Below, one piece after another: positions 8,218 through 16,379 of a stretch of DNA of 64,000 nt. Source of the DNA: an uncultured Ferrovibrio sp. (GTDB taxonomy: Bacteria; Pseudomonadota; Alphaproteobacteria; Ferrovibrionales; Ferrovibrionaceae). The first letter of the stretch is position 1, and each line of letters starts with the position of its first letter. Under the pieces are notes generated by a model. That model had not been told where the DNA came from. It searched no databases and was given only the letters and a program-made list of their open reading frames with translations. Where the stretch lies: the NCBI RefSeq assembly GCF_937960835.1, contig NZ_CALGPC010000009.1:248001-312000 (forward strand), given 5' to 3'. The translations under genes were made by a program, and so were the position numbers.

Positions 8218-9134
8218 GTACGGAGTTGAAAGATCGCGTGGCATTGGTCAGCGGCGGCGGCCGGGGCATCGGCCTTGCCATCGCAGCCGATCTGATGGCA
8301 CGCGGCGCAAAAGTGGTGATCGCCGATCACGGCACTGGCATCGACGGCATGGGCGCCGATCCCGCGGTGGCCGCCACGGCAGCGGCAGATATTGGCGCGG
8401 TGGCCTTTCCGCAAAGCATTGCCAGCCCCGAAGCGGCGAGCCAGGCGGTGAAGCTGGCGGTCGATACCTTCGGCGCCATCGATATCGTGGTGAATAATGC
8501 CGCGATTCTGCGCGATGCCTTCATCTTCAAAAGCGATCCGGCGAATTTCGAAGCCGTTCTGCGCACCAATCTGTTTGCGGCCTTCTATCTGGCCGCTGCC
8601 GCCACGCCCTATATGCGCGAACAGCAGAAGGCCGGACGCGCTTTCGGCCGCATTGTCAACATCACGTCCTCGGCCGGGCTTTACGGCAATTTCGGCCAGG
8701 CGGCCTATGCCAGCGCGAAGGCTGGCCTGCTGGGCCTGACCCGCGTCATTGCCATGGACATGGCGCGCAGCCAGGTGACCTGCAATGCTATCGCGCCCTT
8801 TGCCGCCACCCGCGTCACCGACAGCATCAAGCCGGCGAATGACGCGCAGGCCGCCTATAAGGAGCGCGCGCTGAAGATAGCGCCCAGACATGTGGCGACT
8901 CTGGTGAGCTGGCTATGCTCCGATCATGGCGCGCAGATTACCGGACAGCTTTTCGGCGTGCGCGGCCGCGAGATCTTCCTGTTCAACCAGCCGCGGCCGG
9001 CTGCGCGCATCGCCAAGCTGGACCGCGACTGGGATTTTGCTGCCTTGAGCGAGGCCGCGGCGAAGGAGTTCGCGCCGCATTACACGGATCTGAAGACCGA
9101 TCTGGAGGCCTTCAATACCGAGCCCATCGTTTAG
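8214..9134 (+). CDS. SDR oxidoreductase, hydroxyacyl-CoA dehydrogenase-like
   Basis: A 306-residue short-chain dehydrogenase. The dinucleotide motif VSGGGRGIG is at residues 12-20, NNAAI follows, and the catalytic Ser and YxxxK are in NITSSAGLYGNF and AAYASAKAG. The segment ADHGTGIDGMGADP after the second strand and the extended C-terminus resemble the (3R)-hydroxyacyl-CoA dehydrogenase domain of multifunctional enzyme type 2, so a CoA thioester substrate is plausible (inference). It overlaps the reductase gene by four bases (ATGA) and precedes the diiron oxygenase by 26 bases, so the three are co-translated. Confidence 0.85.
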   Translation: MSTELKDRVALVSGGGRGIGLAIAADLMARGAKVVIADHGTGIDGMGADPAVAATAAADIGAVAFPQSIASPEAASQAVKLAVDTFGAIDIVVNNAAILRDAFIFKSDPANFEAVLRTNLFAAFYLAAAATPYMREQQKAGRAFGRIVNITSSAGLYGNFGQAAYASAKAGLLGLTRVIAMDMARSQVTCNAIAPFAATRVTDSIKPANDAQAAYKERALKIAPRHVATLVSWLCSDHGAQITGQLFGVRGREIFLFNQPRPAARIAKLDRDWDFAALSEAAAKEFAPHYTDLKTDLEAFNTEPIV

Positions 9135-9160
9135 GACAAGATCATAACAGGAGAGGAACC

Positions 9161-9871
9161 ATGAACGCCCCCGTCGTCAAAACCGTAGAGGAACTGGCTG
9201 CTCAGCCGGAGGAATTCCGCGTCGCACTGGAAAAGATCGTGATCAGCCATGCAATCAACGAATTGTATGGCGCGCGGGTGTTCGACGAGCCGGCAATCGC
9301 GCTGGCGCCGACGCCCTATGCCAAATGGCTGACCTGCCGCGTCGCCATGGAGGAATATGGCCATCACGTGCGCTTCCGCGAACTGGGCGAGCAGATGGGG
9401 ATTCCGGAAGAGAAGATGGTCCCCAATGCGGAGAAGCGCCCGCTGTCGATCTTTGAATTCCCGCTCAAGACCTGGGCGGAATTCTGCGTGATCAAAGCAA
9501 TCGCCGATCTGGCGGAAATCCTGCAGGTGGAAGATCTCGCCCATTGCAGCTTCCTGCCCTTGCGCAATCTTTCGCGCATGACCATGCCGGAAGAGCGTTT
9601 CCATGCGCAGTTCGGCAAGGATTTCTGCGACGAGCTGCTGCAGACCGAGGAGGGCCGCGCCGAGGTGCAGGACGCCATCAACCGCTACTTCCCCTATCTG
9701 CCGGCCTTCTTCGGCCGGGCGGGCTCGAAGAATAACGAGATCTACCGCAAATGGGGCATCAAGCAGCGCAGCAACGAAGACATGCTGGCCGACTATCTGA
9801 TGCGCGTGAAGGAACTGGTGGAAGGCCATTTCAAGCTGAAGCTGCCCGAACTGCCCGCGCAGGCGGCCTGA
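9161..9871 (+). CDS. PaaA-like diiron oxygenase component
   Basis: A 236-residue ferritin-like protein of the phenylacetate-CoA oxygenase (PaaA/PaaC) superfamily. The carboxylate-bridged diiron site can be read as Glu34 (NELYG), E65-Y-G-H68, a Glu in IADLAEILQVED, and E145-R-F-H148, i.e. two ExxH motifs plus two acidic residues. It lacks the partners PaaB, PaaC and PaaD, so it is not the normal phenylacetate system; it is also much shorter than BoxB. The start has GGAGAGG immediately upstream. With the reductase and SDR before it and a gentisate dioxygenase after it, hydroxylation or epoxidation of an aromatic acid or its CoA ester is the best guess. The substrate is unknown. Confidence 0.75.
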   Translation: MNAPVVKTVEELAAQPEEFRVALEKIVISHAINELYGARVFDEPAIALAPTPYAKWLTCRVAMEEYGHHVRFRELGEQMGIPEEKMVPNAEKRPLSIFEFPLKTWAEFCVIKAIADLAEILQVEDLAHCSFLPLRNLSRMTMPEERFHAQFGKDFCDELLQTEEGRAEVQDAINRYFPYLPAFFGRAGSKNNEIYRKWGIKQRSNEDMLADYLMRVKELVEGHFKLKLPELPAQAA

Positions 9872-9880
9872 ACCTTTGCC

Positions 9881-9946
9881 GTCATGCGCGGACTTGATCT
9901 GCATCTTTCGCAAACGAATGAAAACCCGCGGATTAAGACCGCGAGT
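9881..9946. repeat. Intergenic palindromic repeat, copy 1
   Basis: The sequence GTCATGCGCGGACTTGATCT, then GCATCTTT, then AACCCGCGGATT with CCGCGAGTGACG is a degenerate version of the element at 11895-11958. It fills the gap between the oxygenase and gentisate dioxygenase genes. It behaves like a REP-type intergenic element: an inverted repeat around CCGCGG flanked by GTCA and TGAC. Confidence 0.55.
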
Positions 9947-10024
9947 GACGGGCTCGAGGTTTGGCGGTTAAATAGCTCGCCTAAAAAATACCGGCGCCCC
10001 GCGAGCGGGGAGGAGGAAAACGCC

Positions 10025-11095
10025 ATGACCCAGCGCCCCAATATCGATCCCGCGGTGCTGCAGCAGCGCAAGGCCTATTACGACAAGATCGGCGGCCACA
10101 AGCTCGCGCCGCTATGGGAAGTGCTGCATGGCCTGGTGATCAAGGAGCCGAAAAGCGCCTGCCAGCCGGCGATTTGGCATTACGACGAAATCCGTGGCTT
10201 CATCATGGAAGCGGGCAGCCTGATCACGGCCAAGGAAGCCGAGCGCCGCGTGCTGGTGCTGGAGAATCCTGGCATGCCGGGACAATCGCGCATCACCACC
10301 GCGCTTTACGCCGGCTTGCAGCTGATCATGCCGGGCGAAGTGGCGCCCTCGCATCGCCATACGCAATCGGCGCTGCGCTTCATCGTGGAAGGCAGCGGCG
10401 CTTACACGGCGGTTGATGGCGAGAAGACCATCATGGAGGAAGGCGATTTCGTCATCACGCCCTCCTGGACCTGGCACGATCACGGCAACGAGACCGACAA
10501 ACCAATGGTGTGGATGGACGGGCTCGACATCCCCATCGTGCAGACGCTCGACTGCTCCTTCATGGAACGCTATCCGGAAGACAGCCAGCCGCTGGCGCGG
10601 CCGGTGGGCGATGCGCTGGCGCGCTACGGCTCGGGCCTTCTGCCGGTGGATTACGAGGCGGCGACGCCGACCTCGCCGGTTTTCAACTATCCCTATCGCC
10701 GCACCCGCGAGGCGCTGGAAACCATGCGCCGCAGCAATGAATGGGACCCTTGTCACGGGCTGAAGGTGCAGTATGTCAATCCGGCGAATGGCGAAAGCGC
10801 GATGCCGACCATCGGCACGTTCATGCAGCTTCTGCCGAAGGGCTTTGCAGGCGAGCGCTATCGCTCATCCGACGCCACGGTGTTCAGCGTGGTGGAGGGT
10901 GAAGGCTATACCCTGGTCGGCGACGGCCCGGAGGCATTGCGTTTCGACTGGCGCAAGCGCGATACTTTCGTGATCCCGAGCTGGGTGCCGCATCGCCACC
11001 ATGCGCCAAATAGCGATGCGGTGATCTTCAGCTTCTCGGATCGCCCGGTGCAGAAGAAACTCGGCCTGTGGCGCGAAAGCCGCGGCAACAGGTAA
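10025..11095 (+). CDS. Gentisate 1,2-dioxygenase
   Basis: A 356-residue bicupin that opens the ring of gentisate (2,5-dihydroxybenzoate) to maleylpyruvate. The Fe(II) ligands are visible as His110 and His112 in SHRHTQSALRF and His151 in WTWHDHGNE. The second cupin repeats the fold at VPHRHHAPNSD. Length and the segments MPGEVAPSHRH and WMDGLDIP are typical. It has its own strong site (GGAGGAGGAAA) and lies 150 bases after the diiron oxygenase on the same strand, so it is probably part of the same catabolic unit. Maleylpyruvate isomerase and fumarylpyruvate hydrolase are not in the window. Confidence 0.9.
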   Translation: MTQRPNIDPAVLQQRKAYYDKIGGHKLAPLWEVLHGLVIKEPKSACQPAIWHYDEIRGFIMEAGSLITAKEAERRVLVLENPGMPGQSRITTALYAGLQLIMPGEVAPSHRHTQSALRFIVEGSGAYTAVDGEKTIMEEGDFVITPSWTWHDHGNETDKPMVWMDGLDIPIVQTLDCSFMERYPEDSQPLARPVGDALARYGSGLLPVDYEAATPTSPVFNYPYRRTREALETMRRSNEWDPCHGLKVQYVNPANGESAMPTIGTFMQLLPKGFAGERYRSSDATVFSVVEGEGYTLVGDGPEALRFDWRKRDTFVIPSWVPHRHHAPNSDAVIFSFSDRPVQKKLGLWRESRGNR

Positions 11096-11125
11096 TTTTC
11101 ATGTCATCCTGGCCGAAGCGAAGCG

Positions 11126-11187
11126 GAGAGCCGGGATCCCATTTGTTGAAATGAATGGCGCCGAGATGAAAAGGGACCCCGGCTCTC
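11126..11187. repeat. Long imperfect inverted repeat between genes
   Basis: Arms of 15 bases (11126-11140, GAGAGCCGGGATCCC, and 11173-11187, GGGACCCCGGCTCTC) pair with one mismatch around a 32-base centre. It resembles the dispersed GTCATCCTGGC / GGCTCTC intergenic repeats found in many alphaproteobacterial genomes. It may form a stem in the RNA after the gentisate dioxygenase gene. Confidence 0.6.
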
Positions 11188-11232
11188 ACCCAGCAGAGGG
11201 CTCGGCCGGTAACGGCGATAAGTGGATGAATC

Positions 11233-11862
11233 ATGCCCAAGATCACCAAGATTGTCGAAGTGGCCAATGACGACGATGAGATGGACGCGATGAGCGACGA
11301 GGCGCGGGGCGACGACCTCGAAGGCCTGCGCGCGGTTGCGCGGCTGTCGAAGCTGTGCGGCCGGATCAGCTGGTTTTCTGCCGTCGGCGAGCCGCTGGAG
11401 CCGTCCGAGATCGCCGATGCCGAAGCCTATGTCTCGGCCCTGGGCTTTCCCGATGTCAGCGTCGCTGCCGTGGAAGACTGGCGGGCTGCAGCCGCTGCCG
11501 CGCAGGCGCCGGACTGGAGCCAGGATTGGTGGCAGGCCGAAGAGCAGATGCGCAAGGCTTTGCTGGAGGAAGCGCTCAGCCTCAATCCCGAACATGACCT
11601 GATGGTGGCGCTGACCCATGTCTCGACCAAGGCAAGCGAGGTTTCGCATGGCCTGGCAGCGGTTTCGGCTGCGCGCGCCGGCGTTGCCGATGAAGCCCTG
11701 ATCCGTGTCGCCGCCGGGGCTGCGGCGCAGGCCGCCTATCAGGCCGCTCTGGTGCTGGCCGCCGATGGCGATGCCGAGCATCCCTTTGCAGTGAAGTTCC
11801 GCCTGTTCGAAGCTGGCCGCCTGCCGCTCGGGATTGTCGGCAACACGTTCAATCTGTTCTGA
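11233..11862 (+). CDS. Conserved-looking hypothetical protein, helical
   Basis: A 209-residue acidic protein that I do not recognise. The N-terminus (IVEVANDDDEMDAM) is very acidic. The rest is rich in alanine and glutamate and likely all-helical, with notable tryptophans (WFSAVGEP, DWSQDWWQAEEQM) and a small-residue helix (VAAGAAAQAAYQAALV). No signal peptide or membrane segment is present. Codon use is like its neighbours, so it is probably a real gene. Palindromic repeats flank it on both sides. No function is proposed. Confidence 0.6.
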   Translation: MPKITKIVEVANDDDEMDAMSDEARGDDLEGLRAVARLSKLCGRISWFSAVGEPLEPSEIADAEAYVSALGFPDVSVAAVEDWRAAAAAAQAPDWSQDWWQAEEQMRKALLEEALSLNPEHDLMVALTHVSTKASEVSHGLAAVSAARAGVADEALIRVAAGAAAQAAYQAALVLAADGDAEHPFAVKFRLFEAGRLPLGIVGNTFNLF

Positions 11863-11894
11863 CGTTCTGGTCTGAGAGACACGCCTCTCTTGCC

Positions 11895-11958
11895 GGGGCT
11901 GGCCCGGGCATCTTTGTGTCATGGCGGCAAGACCCGCGGATCGAACCCGCGGGTGACG
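11895..11958. repeat. Intergenic palindromic repeat, copy 2
   Basis: Contains CCCGGGCATCTTTGTGTCAT followed by an inverted repeat ACCCGCGG ... CCGCGGGT and GTGACG. It is related to the copy at 9881-9946 and brackets the gentisate dioxygenase plus hypothetical gene. Confidence 0.55.
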
Positions 11959-11993
11959 CTAGGGCGCGCGTGAGGGATTAAATCAATAAAAGA

Positions 11994-12476
11994 TTACGCG
12001 ACCCCGAGCTGTTGCAGCCCCGGAAGCTGCTTGGTGGTGAAGCTGCGGATGAAATCGACGATCAGGCGGCGGTTCTCGGCCGAAACCCAGCTGAAAATGC
12101 CATGCAGCACGATGATGTCGAAATCCGGCAGATCGGTGCGGCGGCCGAAGTCTTCGAAACTGTCATCGTAGAAATGGATGTTGGTGGCGCCGGCCTGCCT
12201 GGCGAGCCTGCGTGCGCCGGCAATATGAACCGGATTGAAGTCGGTTGCGTGAAACTCGCCGCCGGGATGAGCAGCTGCCACCAGATTGACGTTGAAGCCC
12301 TGGCCGCAGCCGAGATCGCAATAGATGAAATGCTCGAGATCGACGCCGCTTTCCACCCCGCGCGACAGCAGCGCGAATTGCTGCAGCGCCGGCGTCAGCT
12401 GGCGGTAAAACCCATGCGTGTAGCCGATGCCGGCAACATACCCACCCCGACCAGTCCATCTCGGCCTCTTGCTCCA
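11994..12476 (-). pseudogene. Fragment of a class I SAM-dependent methyltransferase
   Basis: One frame, open from 12476 to a stop at 11994, carries the N-terminal part of a methyltransferase: GYVAGIGYTHGFYRQLTP, then FIYCDLGCGQGFNVNLVA (SAM-binding motif I), ATDFNPVHIAGARRLA and IIVLHGIFSWV. The family member (methyltransferase plus regulatory domain) is normally several hundred residues long; here the frame stops after about 160 codons, just after VDFIRSF, in unrelated residues. No start codon precedes the conserved GYVAGIGYTHGFY segment. Both ends are therefore lost and the gene is almost certainly inactive. A GTG at 12356 could in principle start a 120-residue remnant. Confidence 0.75.
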
Positions 12477-12614
12477 TCATTTGGCCGACCCGCCGGGGTA
12501 CGCGATTTTGCCGGAAGACGGTGGATATCCGCTTTACGGTACTGCGGGATAAGGTTGGAGAAGGTGTCGCCTAAATCCACCAGGACTGGAACGGCAGCGA
12601 GACAGAGCTGCCAG

Positions 12615-12854
12615 TCAGAGCTTCTTGTCGCGCTCGATTTCCTTGCGGCGGCCATAGAGGAAAATGCCGACCACAACCGCGCCGACCACCAGGCTGAAGC
12701 TGACGCCGATGATCATCGGCGTGATCGCCGCCGGATCGAGATCGCCGGGCATGCCGTTCCAGAAACGCAGCGCCATCACGCTGGCGCCCAGCAGGGCGCC
12801 CACCAGGGCAGCGGTAATGGCAATGGCGAAAATCTTGTCAGCGCGGGTCAACAT
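12615..12854 (-). CDS. Small membrane protein of unknown function
   Basis: A 79-residue protein with two predicted membrane helices (IFAIAITAALVGALLGASV and PMIIGVSFSLVVGAVVVGIF) and a charged C-terminus (GRRKEIERDKKL). The ATG at 12854 is preceded by GAGGTGA at good spacing; longer in-frame starts exist but add an unlikely sequence. It is divergent from the NTF2-like gene at 12974. No function is proposed. Confidence 0.6.
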   Translation of the reverse strand: MLTRADKIFAIAITAALVGALLGASVMALRFWNGMPGDLDPAAITPMIIGVSFSLVVGAVVVGIFLYGRRKEIERDKKL

Positions 12855-12973
12855 CGCAGTCACCTCGGATCGGATGACGATGATGACAATATTGCGCATC
12901 CGGCTGCTATGGTCCAGCCAAGTGGCAAAATGCCGCAAGGCCCTGCCAGGAATCACCGGAAGACCGAGGAAAC

Positions 12974-13339
12974 ATGCCCAGCAGAGAGACCGTCGAAGCC
13001 TTCATCGCCGTCGTGGAATCCAATGACCATGTCGGCGCGATCCGCGACTTCTACACAGAAGATGCCAGCATGCAGGAGAACTTAAACCCACCGCGCCAGG
13101 GCCGCGATCTGCTGATGGCACATGAGCAGAAGGTGCTGGACCACGCGGCGAGCGTGCGCAGCCGATACATCCGGCCGGTGCTGATCGAGGGCGATAGCGT
13201 GGTGGTGCATTGGGTATTCGAGTTTGAATTCAAGGACGGCTCGAAGCGGCGCATCGAGGAACTGGCGCACCAGACCTGGAAGGGCGAGAAGATCTGGCGC
13301 GAGCGCTTCTATTACGATCCGGCGCAGATAAAGAGGTGA
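12974..13339 (+). CDS. NTF2-like / SnoaL-like family protein
   Basis: A 121-residue cone-shaped alpha+beta protein. The opening helices with the pattern VEAFIAVVESNDHVGAIRDF and YTEDASMQEN, the central helix, and strands VVVHWVFEFEF and KIWRERFYYD fit the nuclear transport factor 2 superfamily used by steroid isomerases and polyketide cyclases. The active role cannot be assigned. Monocistronic, with no signal peptide. Confidence 0.75.
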   Translation: MPSRETVEAFIAVVESNDHVGAIRDFYTEDASMQENLNPPRQGRDLLMAHEQKVLDHAASVRSRYIRPVLIEGDSVVVHWVFEFEFKDGSKRRIEELAHQTWKGEKIWRERFYYDPAQIKR

Positions 13340-13471
13340 GGCTTATGCCGTCATGGCATCCTTCAGGCGCGCCATCCATGCGTTGTTTTCACTGCACAAC
13401 AAAGACAAGGAACTCGTGCATGCCGCGGCCAGCCGTGGCATGGCGGAAGTGGTAAGCCGGCCCAGCTTATC

Positions 13472-13969
13472 TCACTCCACCCAGACGCCGTGCTTCTTGT
13501 GCCAGTCGGCGATCGAAAGCCGCGGGTAGAGATCGTAGGTCTCGTCATGCTTGCCAATATCGGGCTTCACCCAGCCCGGCTTGTAGCGCAGCATGAGATG
13601 CACCTTGGCGGGCGGCTCCGGCAGTTCGGTGTCAATGGCAGATGCAAAGGGATGCACGAGATCCGGCCAGGTGGGATCGTAGAGCCACAGGGCCGAGCCG
13701 CATTTTCTGCAGAAATTCCGCTCGCCCGTGCTGGTCTCGCAATTGCTGCCGTCGTCGTCGCAGATTTCCGCCCGGTAGACGCCCAGCGCCTTCTTGCCTG
13801 TCACCTTCAGGCTGTCGGCAATACCCGAGAGATTGATGGCGAAGCCGCCGCCGCCGGCGGTCTTGCGGCAGATCGAGCAGTAGCAGAGCTGGTAGGGCAC
13901 TGGCGCATGGCTGTCGACCGAGAATTTCACCGCGCCGCAGCGGCAGGATCCTTCCAAACGCATCGGCAT
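13472..13969 (-). CDS. GFA-family zinc protein (CENP-V/GFA domain)
   Basis: A 165-residue protein of the glutathione-dependent formaldehyde-activating-like fold. The zinc-binding cysteines are visible as GSCRCGAVKF, QLCYCSICRKTAGG and FCRKCGSALW. The family name is historical; most members have no proven formaldehyde activity. A GGAGGTG site lies six bases before the ATG. Single gene, normal length. Confidence 0.85.
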   Translation of the reverse strand: MPMRLEGSCRCGAVKFSVDSHAPVPYQLCYCSICRKTAGGGGFAINLSGIADSLKVTGKKALGVYRAEICDDDGSNCETSTGERNFCRKCGSALWLYDPTWPDLVHPFASAIDTELPEPPAKVHLMLRYKPGWVKPDIGKHDETYDLYPRLSIADWHKKHGVWVE

Positions 13970-14073
13970 GGCGCACCTCCTTGGCGTTCAGCCAAAAAGT
14001 GAGGCTCCTCCCGGCTCAGGCAAGGGGGGCGAGACCGTTTATGCGCCCGCGCGGTTCGTGCTAATCAAAGGCC

Positions 14074-14901
14074 ATGCCGAAGAAACCTGCCGCGCCGAAA
14101 GGCCCCATCACCCTCGCCACCTGGAATATCAACTCCATCCGCGCCCGCCTTGATCTGATGGACGGCTTCCTGCGCCAGTACGCGCCGGACGTGCTCTGCC
14201 TGCAGGAGACCAAGGTGCGCGACGACCAGTTTCCGCATGAGCTGTTCGATGCGCATGGCTATACGACGCGGCTGATCAAGGGCCAGCCCGGCTATAACGG
14301 CGTCGCCATCTTCGCCAAACATCAGGTCGAACTGCACGAGATGCGCGCTTTGTGCGGCCGCAACGATTGCCGCCATATCTCCGCCAAGCTGCCCGATGGC
14401 ACGGTGCTGCATAACTATTACGTGCCGGCCGGCGGCGACGTGCCCGATCCGGTCAAGAACGACAAATTCGCCCATAAGCTGGAAGTCGTCGCCGAGATGA
14501 CCGCCTGGTCGATGGAACTGAAAAAGAAGGGCGGCAAGGAAATCCTGGTCGGCGATCTGAACATTGCGCCGCTGGAGACCGATGTCTGGTCGCACAAGCA
14601 GCTTCTGAACGTGGTCAGCCACACGCCGGTGGAAACCGAAGGCATGCTGAAAATGCAGGCCGCGCGCGACTGGGTGGATGCCGTGCGCCATTTCGTGCCG
14701 GCGGAGCAGAAGCTGTATTCCTGGTGGAGCTACCGCTCACCCAACTGGGAATTGGCGGATAAAGGCCGCCGGCTGGACCATGTCTGGGTCAGCCCGCAGC
14801 TCAAGGGCAAGCTGAAGCATGCCCAGGTGATCAAGGAAATGCGCGGCAAGGAAAAGGCTTCCGACCACGCACCGATCATCGTCACCATTGATCTGGGATA
14901 G
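14074..14901 (+). CDS. xthA: Exodeoxyribonuclease III (AP endonuclease)
   Basis: A 275-residue Mg-dependent DNA repair nuclease acting on abasic sites. Catalytic motifs: LATWNINSIRAR, DVLCLQETKV (metal Glu), YNGVAIF, GDLNIAPLETDVW (Asp and Asn), RLDHVWVSP and SDHAPIIV (general-base Asp-His). A short basic N-terminal extension (MPKKPAAPK) precedes the fold. Length is typical. Standing between unrelated genes, it is probably transcribed alone. Confidence 0.92.
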   Translation: MPKKPAAPKGPITLATWNINSIRARLDLMDGFLRQYAPDVLCLQETKVRDDQFPHELFDAHGYTTRLIKGQPGYNGVAIFAKHQVELHEMRALCGRNDCRHISAKLPDGTVLHNYYVPAGGDVPDPVKNDKFAHKLEVVAEMTAWSMELKKKGGKEILVGDLNIAPLETDVWSHKQLLNVVSHTPVETEGMLKMQAARDWVDAVRHFVPAEQKLYSWWSYRSPNWELADKGRRLDHVWVSPQLKGKLKHAQVIKEMRGKEKASDHAPIIVTIDLG

Positions 14902-14991
14902 ATTGATCCGGGACAGGCGCGACCGGCAAGACGGCTTGCTTGCCGGCTTGGGCACGAGCTTGATAGGCTGGCTCCAACAGGAAAACAGCCC

Positions 14992-15597
14992 ATGATCGCG
15001 CGCCGCTCATTCATCGCCAGATCCGTCATCGCCGGCCTGCTTTTCGCCGCTCTGACCGGCCTCGTCCCGCAGGTCATGGCTCAGGGTAAGCCGCAGCCGC
15101 TCAGTCCGCAGCCTGCATCCGATAGCTTAAAGCCCGGCCTGCTGCCGCGTTATTACCGCAACCTGCTGTTCAACCATATTGATGAGCTTGTGCGCGCCGC
15201 CGCCGATCCGTCCCAGGGCGAGGTGGGCACACCGGTCCCGGTGCTGGACGAAAGCACCGCCGGCAAGCTGTGGGAGTCCCGCATGGACAGCCTGTACGGC
15301 ATCCGCTTCGACGGGCTGATCAAGCTGGAACGCGGCGAGCATTATTTCGTTGTCAATTCCAATGATGGCGTGCGCGTCTTCCTCGGCGGGCCGATGCTGG
15401 TGGAAGATCCGGACGTGCACGCCGACCGCATGACCACGCCAGCCGCGGTGAATGTCACCCAGCCAGGCTGGTATCCGCTGACCATCTGGTATTTCCAGAA
15501 GCGCAACACCGCGACGCTGCAATTGCTGTGGCAGCCGCCGGGCGCCAGCCAGTTCACTCCCGTACCGGCCGAAGTGCTGGCGCATCAGCCGAAGTAA
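14992..15597 (+). CDS. Exported PA14-domain protein
   Basis: A 201-residue secreted protein. The first 31 residues form a signal peptide ending in QVMAQG; the RRSF near the start is not a full Tat motif. The region 65-195 matches a PA14 sugar-binding beta-barrel: SLYGIRFDGLIKLERGEHY, FVVNSNDGVRVFLGG, TQPGWYPLTIWYFQ and TLQLLWQPPG. PA14 domains bind carbohydrates in adhesins and glycosidases, but here the domain stands alone. It ends 10 bases before the stop of the convergent Anbu gene. Confidence 0.78.
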   Translation: MIARRSFIARSVIAGLLFAALTGLVPQVMAQGKPQPLSPQPASDSLKPGLLPRYYRNLLFNHIDELVRAAADPSQGEVGTPVPVLDESTAGKLWESRMDSLYGIRFDGLIKLERGEHYFVVNSNDGVRVFLGGPMLVEDPDVHADRMTTPAAVNVTQPGWYPLTIWYFQKRNTATLQLLWQPPGASQFTPVPAEVLAHQPK

Positions 15598-15606
15598 AGC
15601 GGCGGT

Positions 15607-16344
15607 TTAGAGGCCCCAGTTTGGATCGGGAATCGTCTGGAAGACCTTGCGCAGGCCTTCGCCCCACAGGCTGCGGATCGAGGTAAAATAAGGATCATCC
15701 TCGGTGATGCGCTTGCGCAGCGCGAATTGCAGATGATCCTTGCGCAGCACCACGAGATCGAGCGGCAGGCCGACCGAGATGTTGGAACGCAAGGTGGAAT
15801 CCATCGATACCAGCGCGCATTTTGCCGCCTGCACCAGCGGCGTGTCGGGCCGGATCACACGATCGAGGATCGGCTTGCCGTATTTGATCTCGCCGATCTG
15901 CAGAAACGGCGTGTCTTCCGTGGCGCGGATGAAGTTGCCCGCATAGTAGAGCATATAAAGCTCATGCGGCCGGCCGCTGATCTGGCCGCCCAGCAGCATC
16001 GAGAGCGCAGGCTCCAGCCCCTGCTGCTTGAGGCTGTCGCCATCGCGGCGGGCGACTTCCCGGATCGCCGCGCCGACCATGCCGGCCGCCTCGAACATGC
16101 TGGTCGCCTGCATCAGGTCGCAGAGCCGTCCGTCGCTGTCGGTAAAGGTCTCGCGCAGCAAGGCCACCACCGACTGGCTGAGCGACAGATTGCCCGCCGT
16201 GCCAATGGCCAGTGCACGGTCGCCCGGCTTTTCCCAAAGATGCATCTTGCCGAAGGTGGCGATGGAATCGACGCCGGCATTGGTGCGGCTGTCGGACAGC
16301 ATGACGATGCCGTCATTGAGGTAGAGGCCGACGCAATAGGTCAT
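15607..16344 (-). CDS. Anbu-type proteasome-like peptidase
   Basis: A 245-residue N-terminal-nucleophile hydrolase related to proteasome beta subunits (Anbu, also called BPH). The expected catalytic Thr follows the initiator Met (MTYCVGLYLNDG), and the motif MLSDSRTNAGVDSIATF is typical of the family. Anbu proteins form large helical or ring assemblies and occur with ATP-grasp, alpha-E and transglutaminase-like proteins. Here the first two lie directly upstream on the same strand (17330-18832 and 16380-17327), but no transglutaminase gene lies between. The substrate is unknown. Confidence 0.85.
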   Translation of the reverse strand: MTYCVGLYLNDGIVMLSDSRTNAGVDSIATFGKMHLWEKPGDRALAIGTAGNLSLSQSVVALLRETFTDSDGRLCDLMQATSMFEAAGMVGAAIREVARRDGDSLKQQGLEPALSMLLGGQISGRPHELYMLYYAGNFIRATEDTPFLQIGEIKYGKPILDRVIRPDTPLVQAAKCALVSMDSTLRSNISVGLPLDLVVLRKDHLQFALRKRITEDDPYFTSIRSLWGEGLRKVFQTIPDPNWGL

Positions 16345-16379
16345 TGGCTTACGCTAGGCTGCCTTTTTCAAACGCAACG

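Noticed and set aside
12163..12480. Frame of 105 codons overlapping the methyltransferase fragment
   Set aside because: It is the wrong frame of the decayed methyltransferase; the conserved residues are in the other frame.
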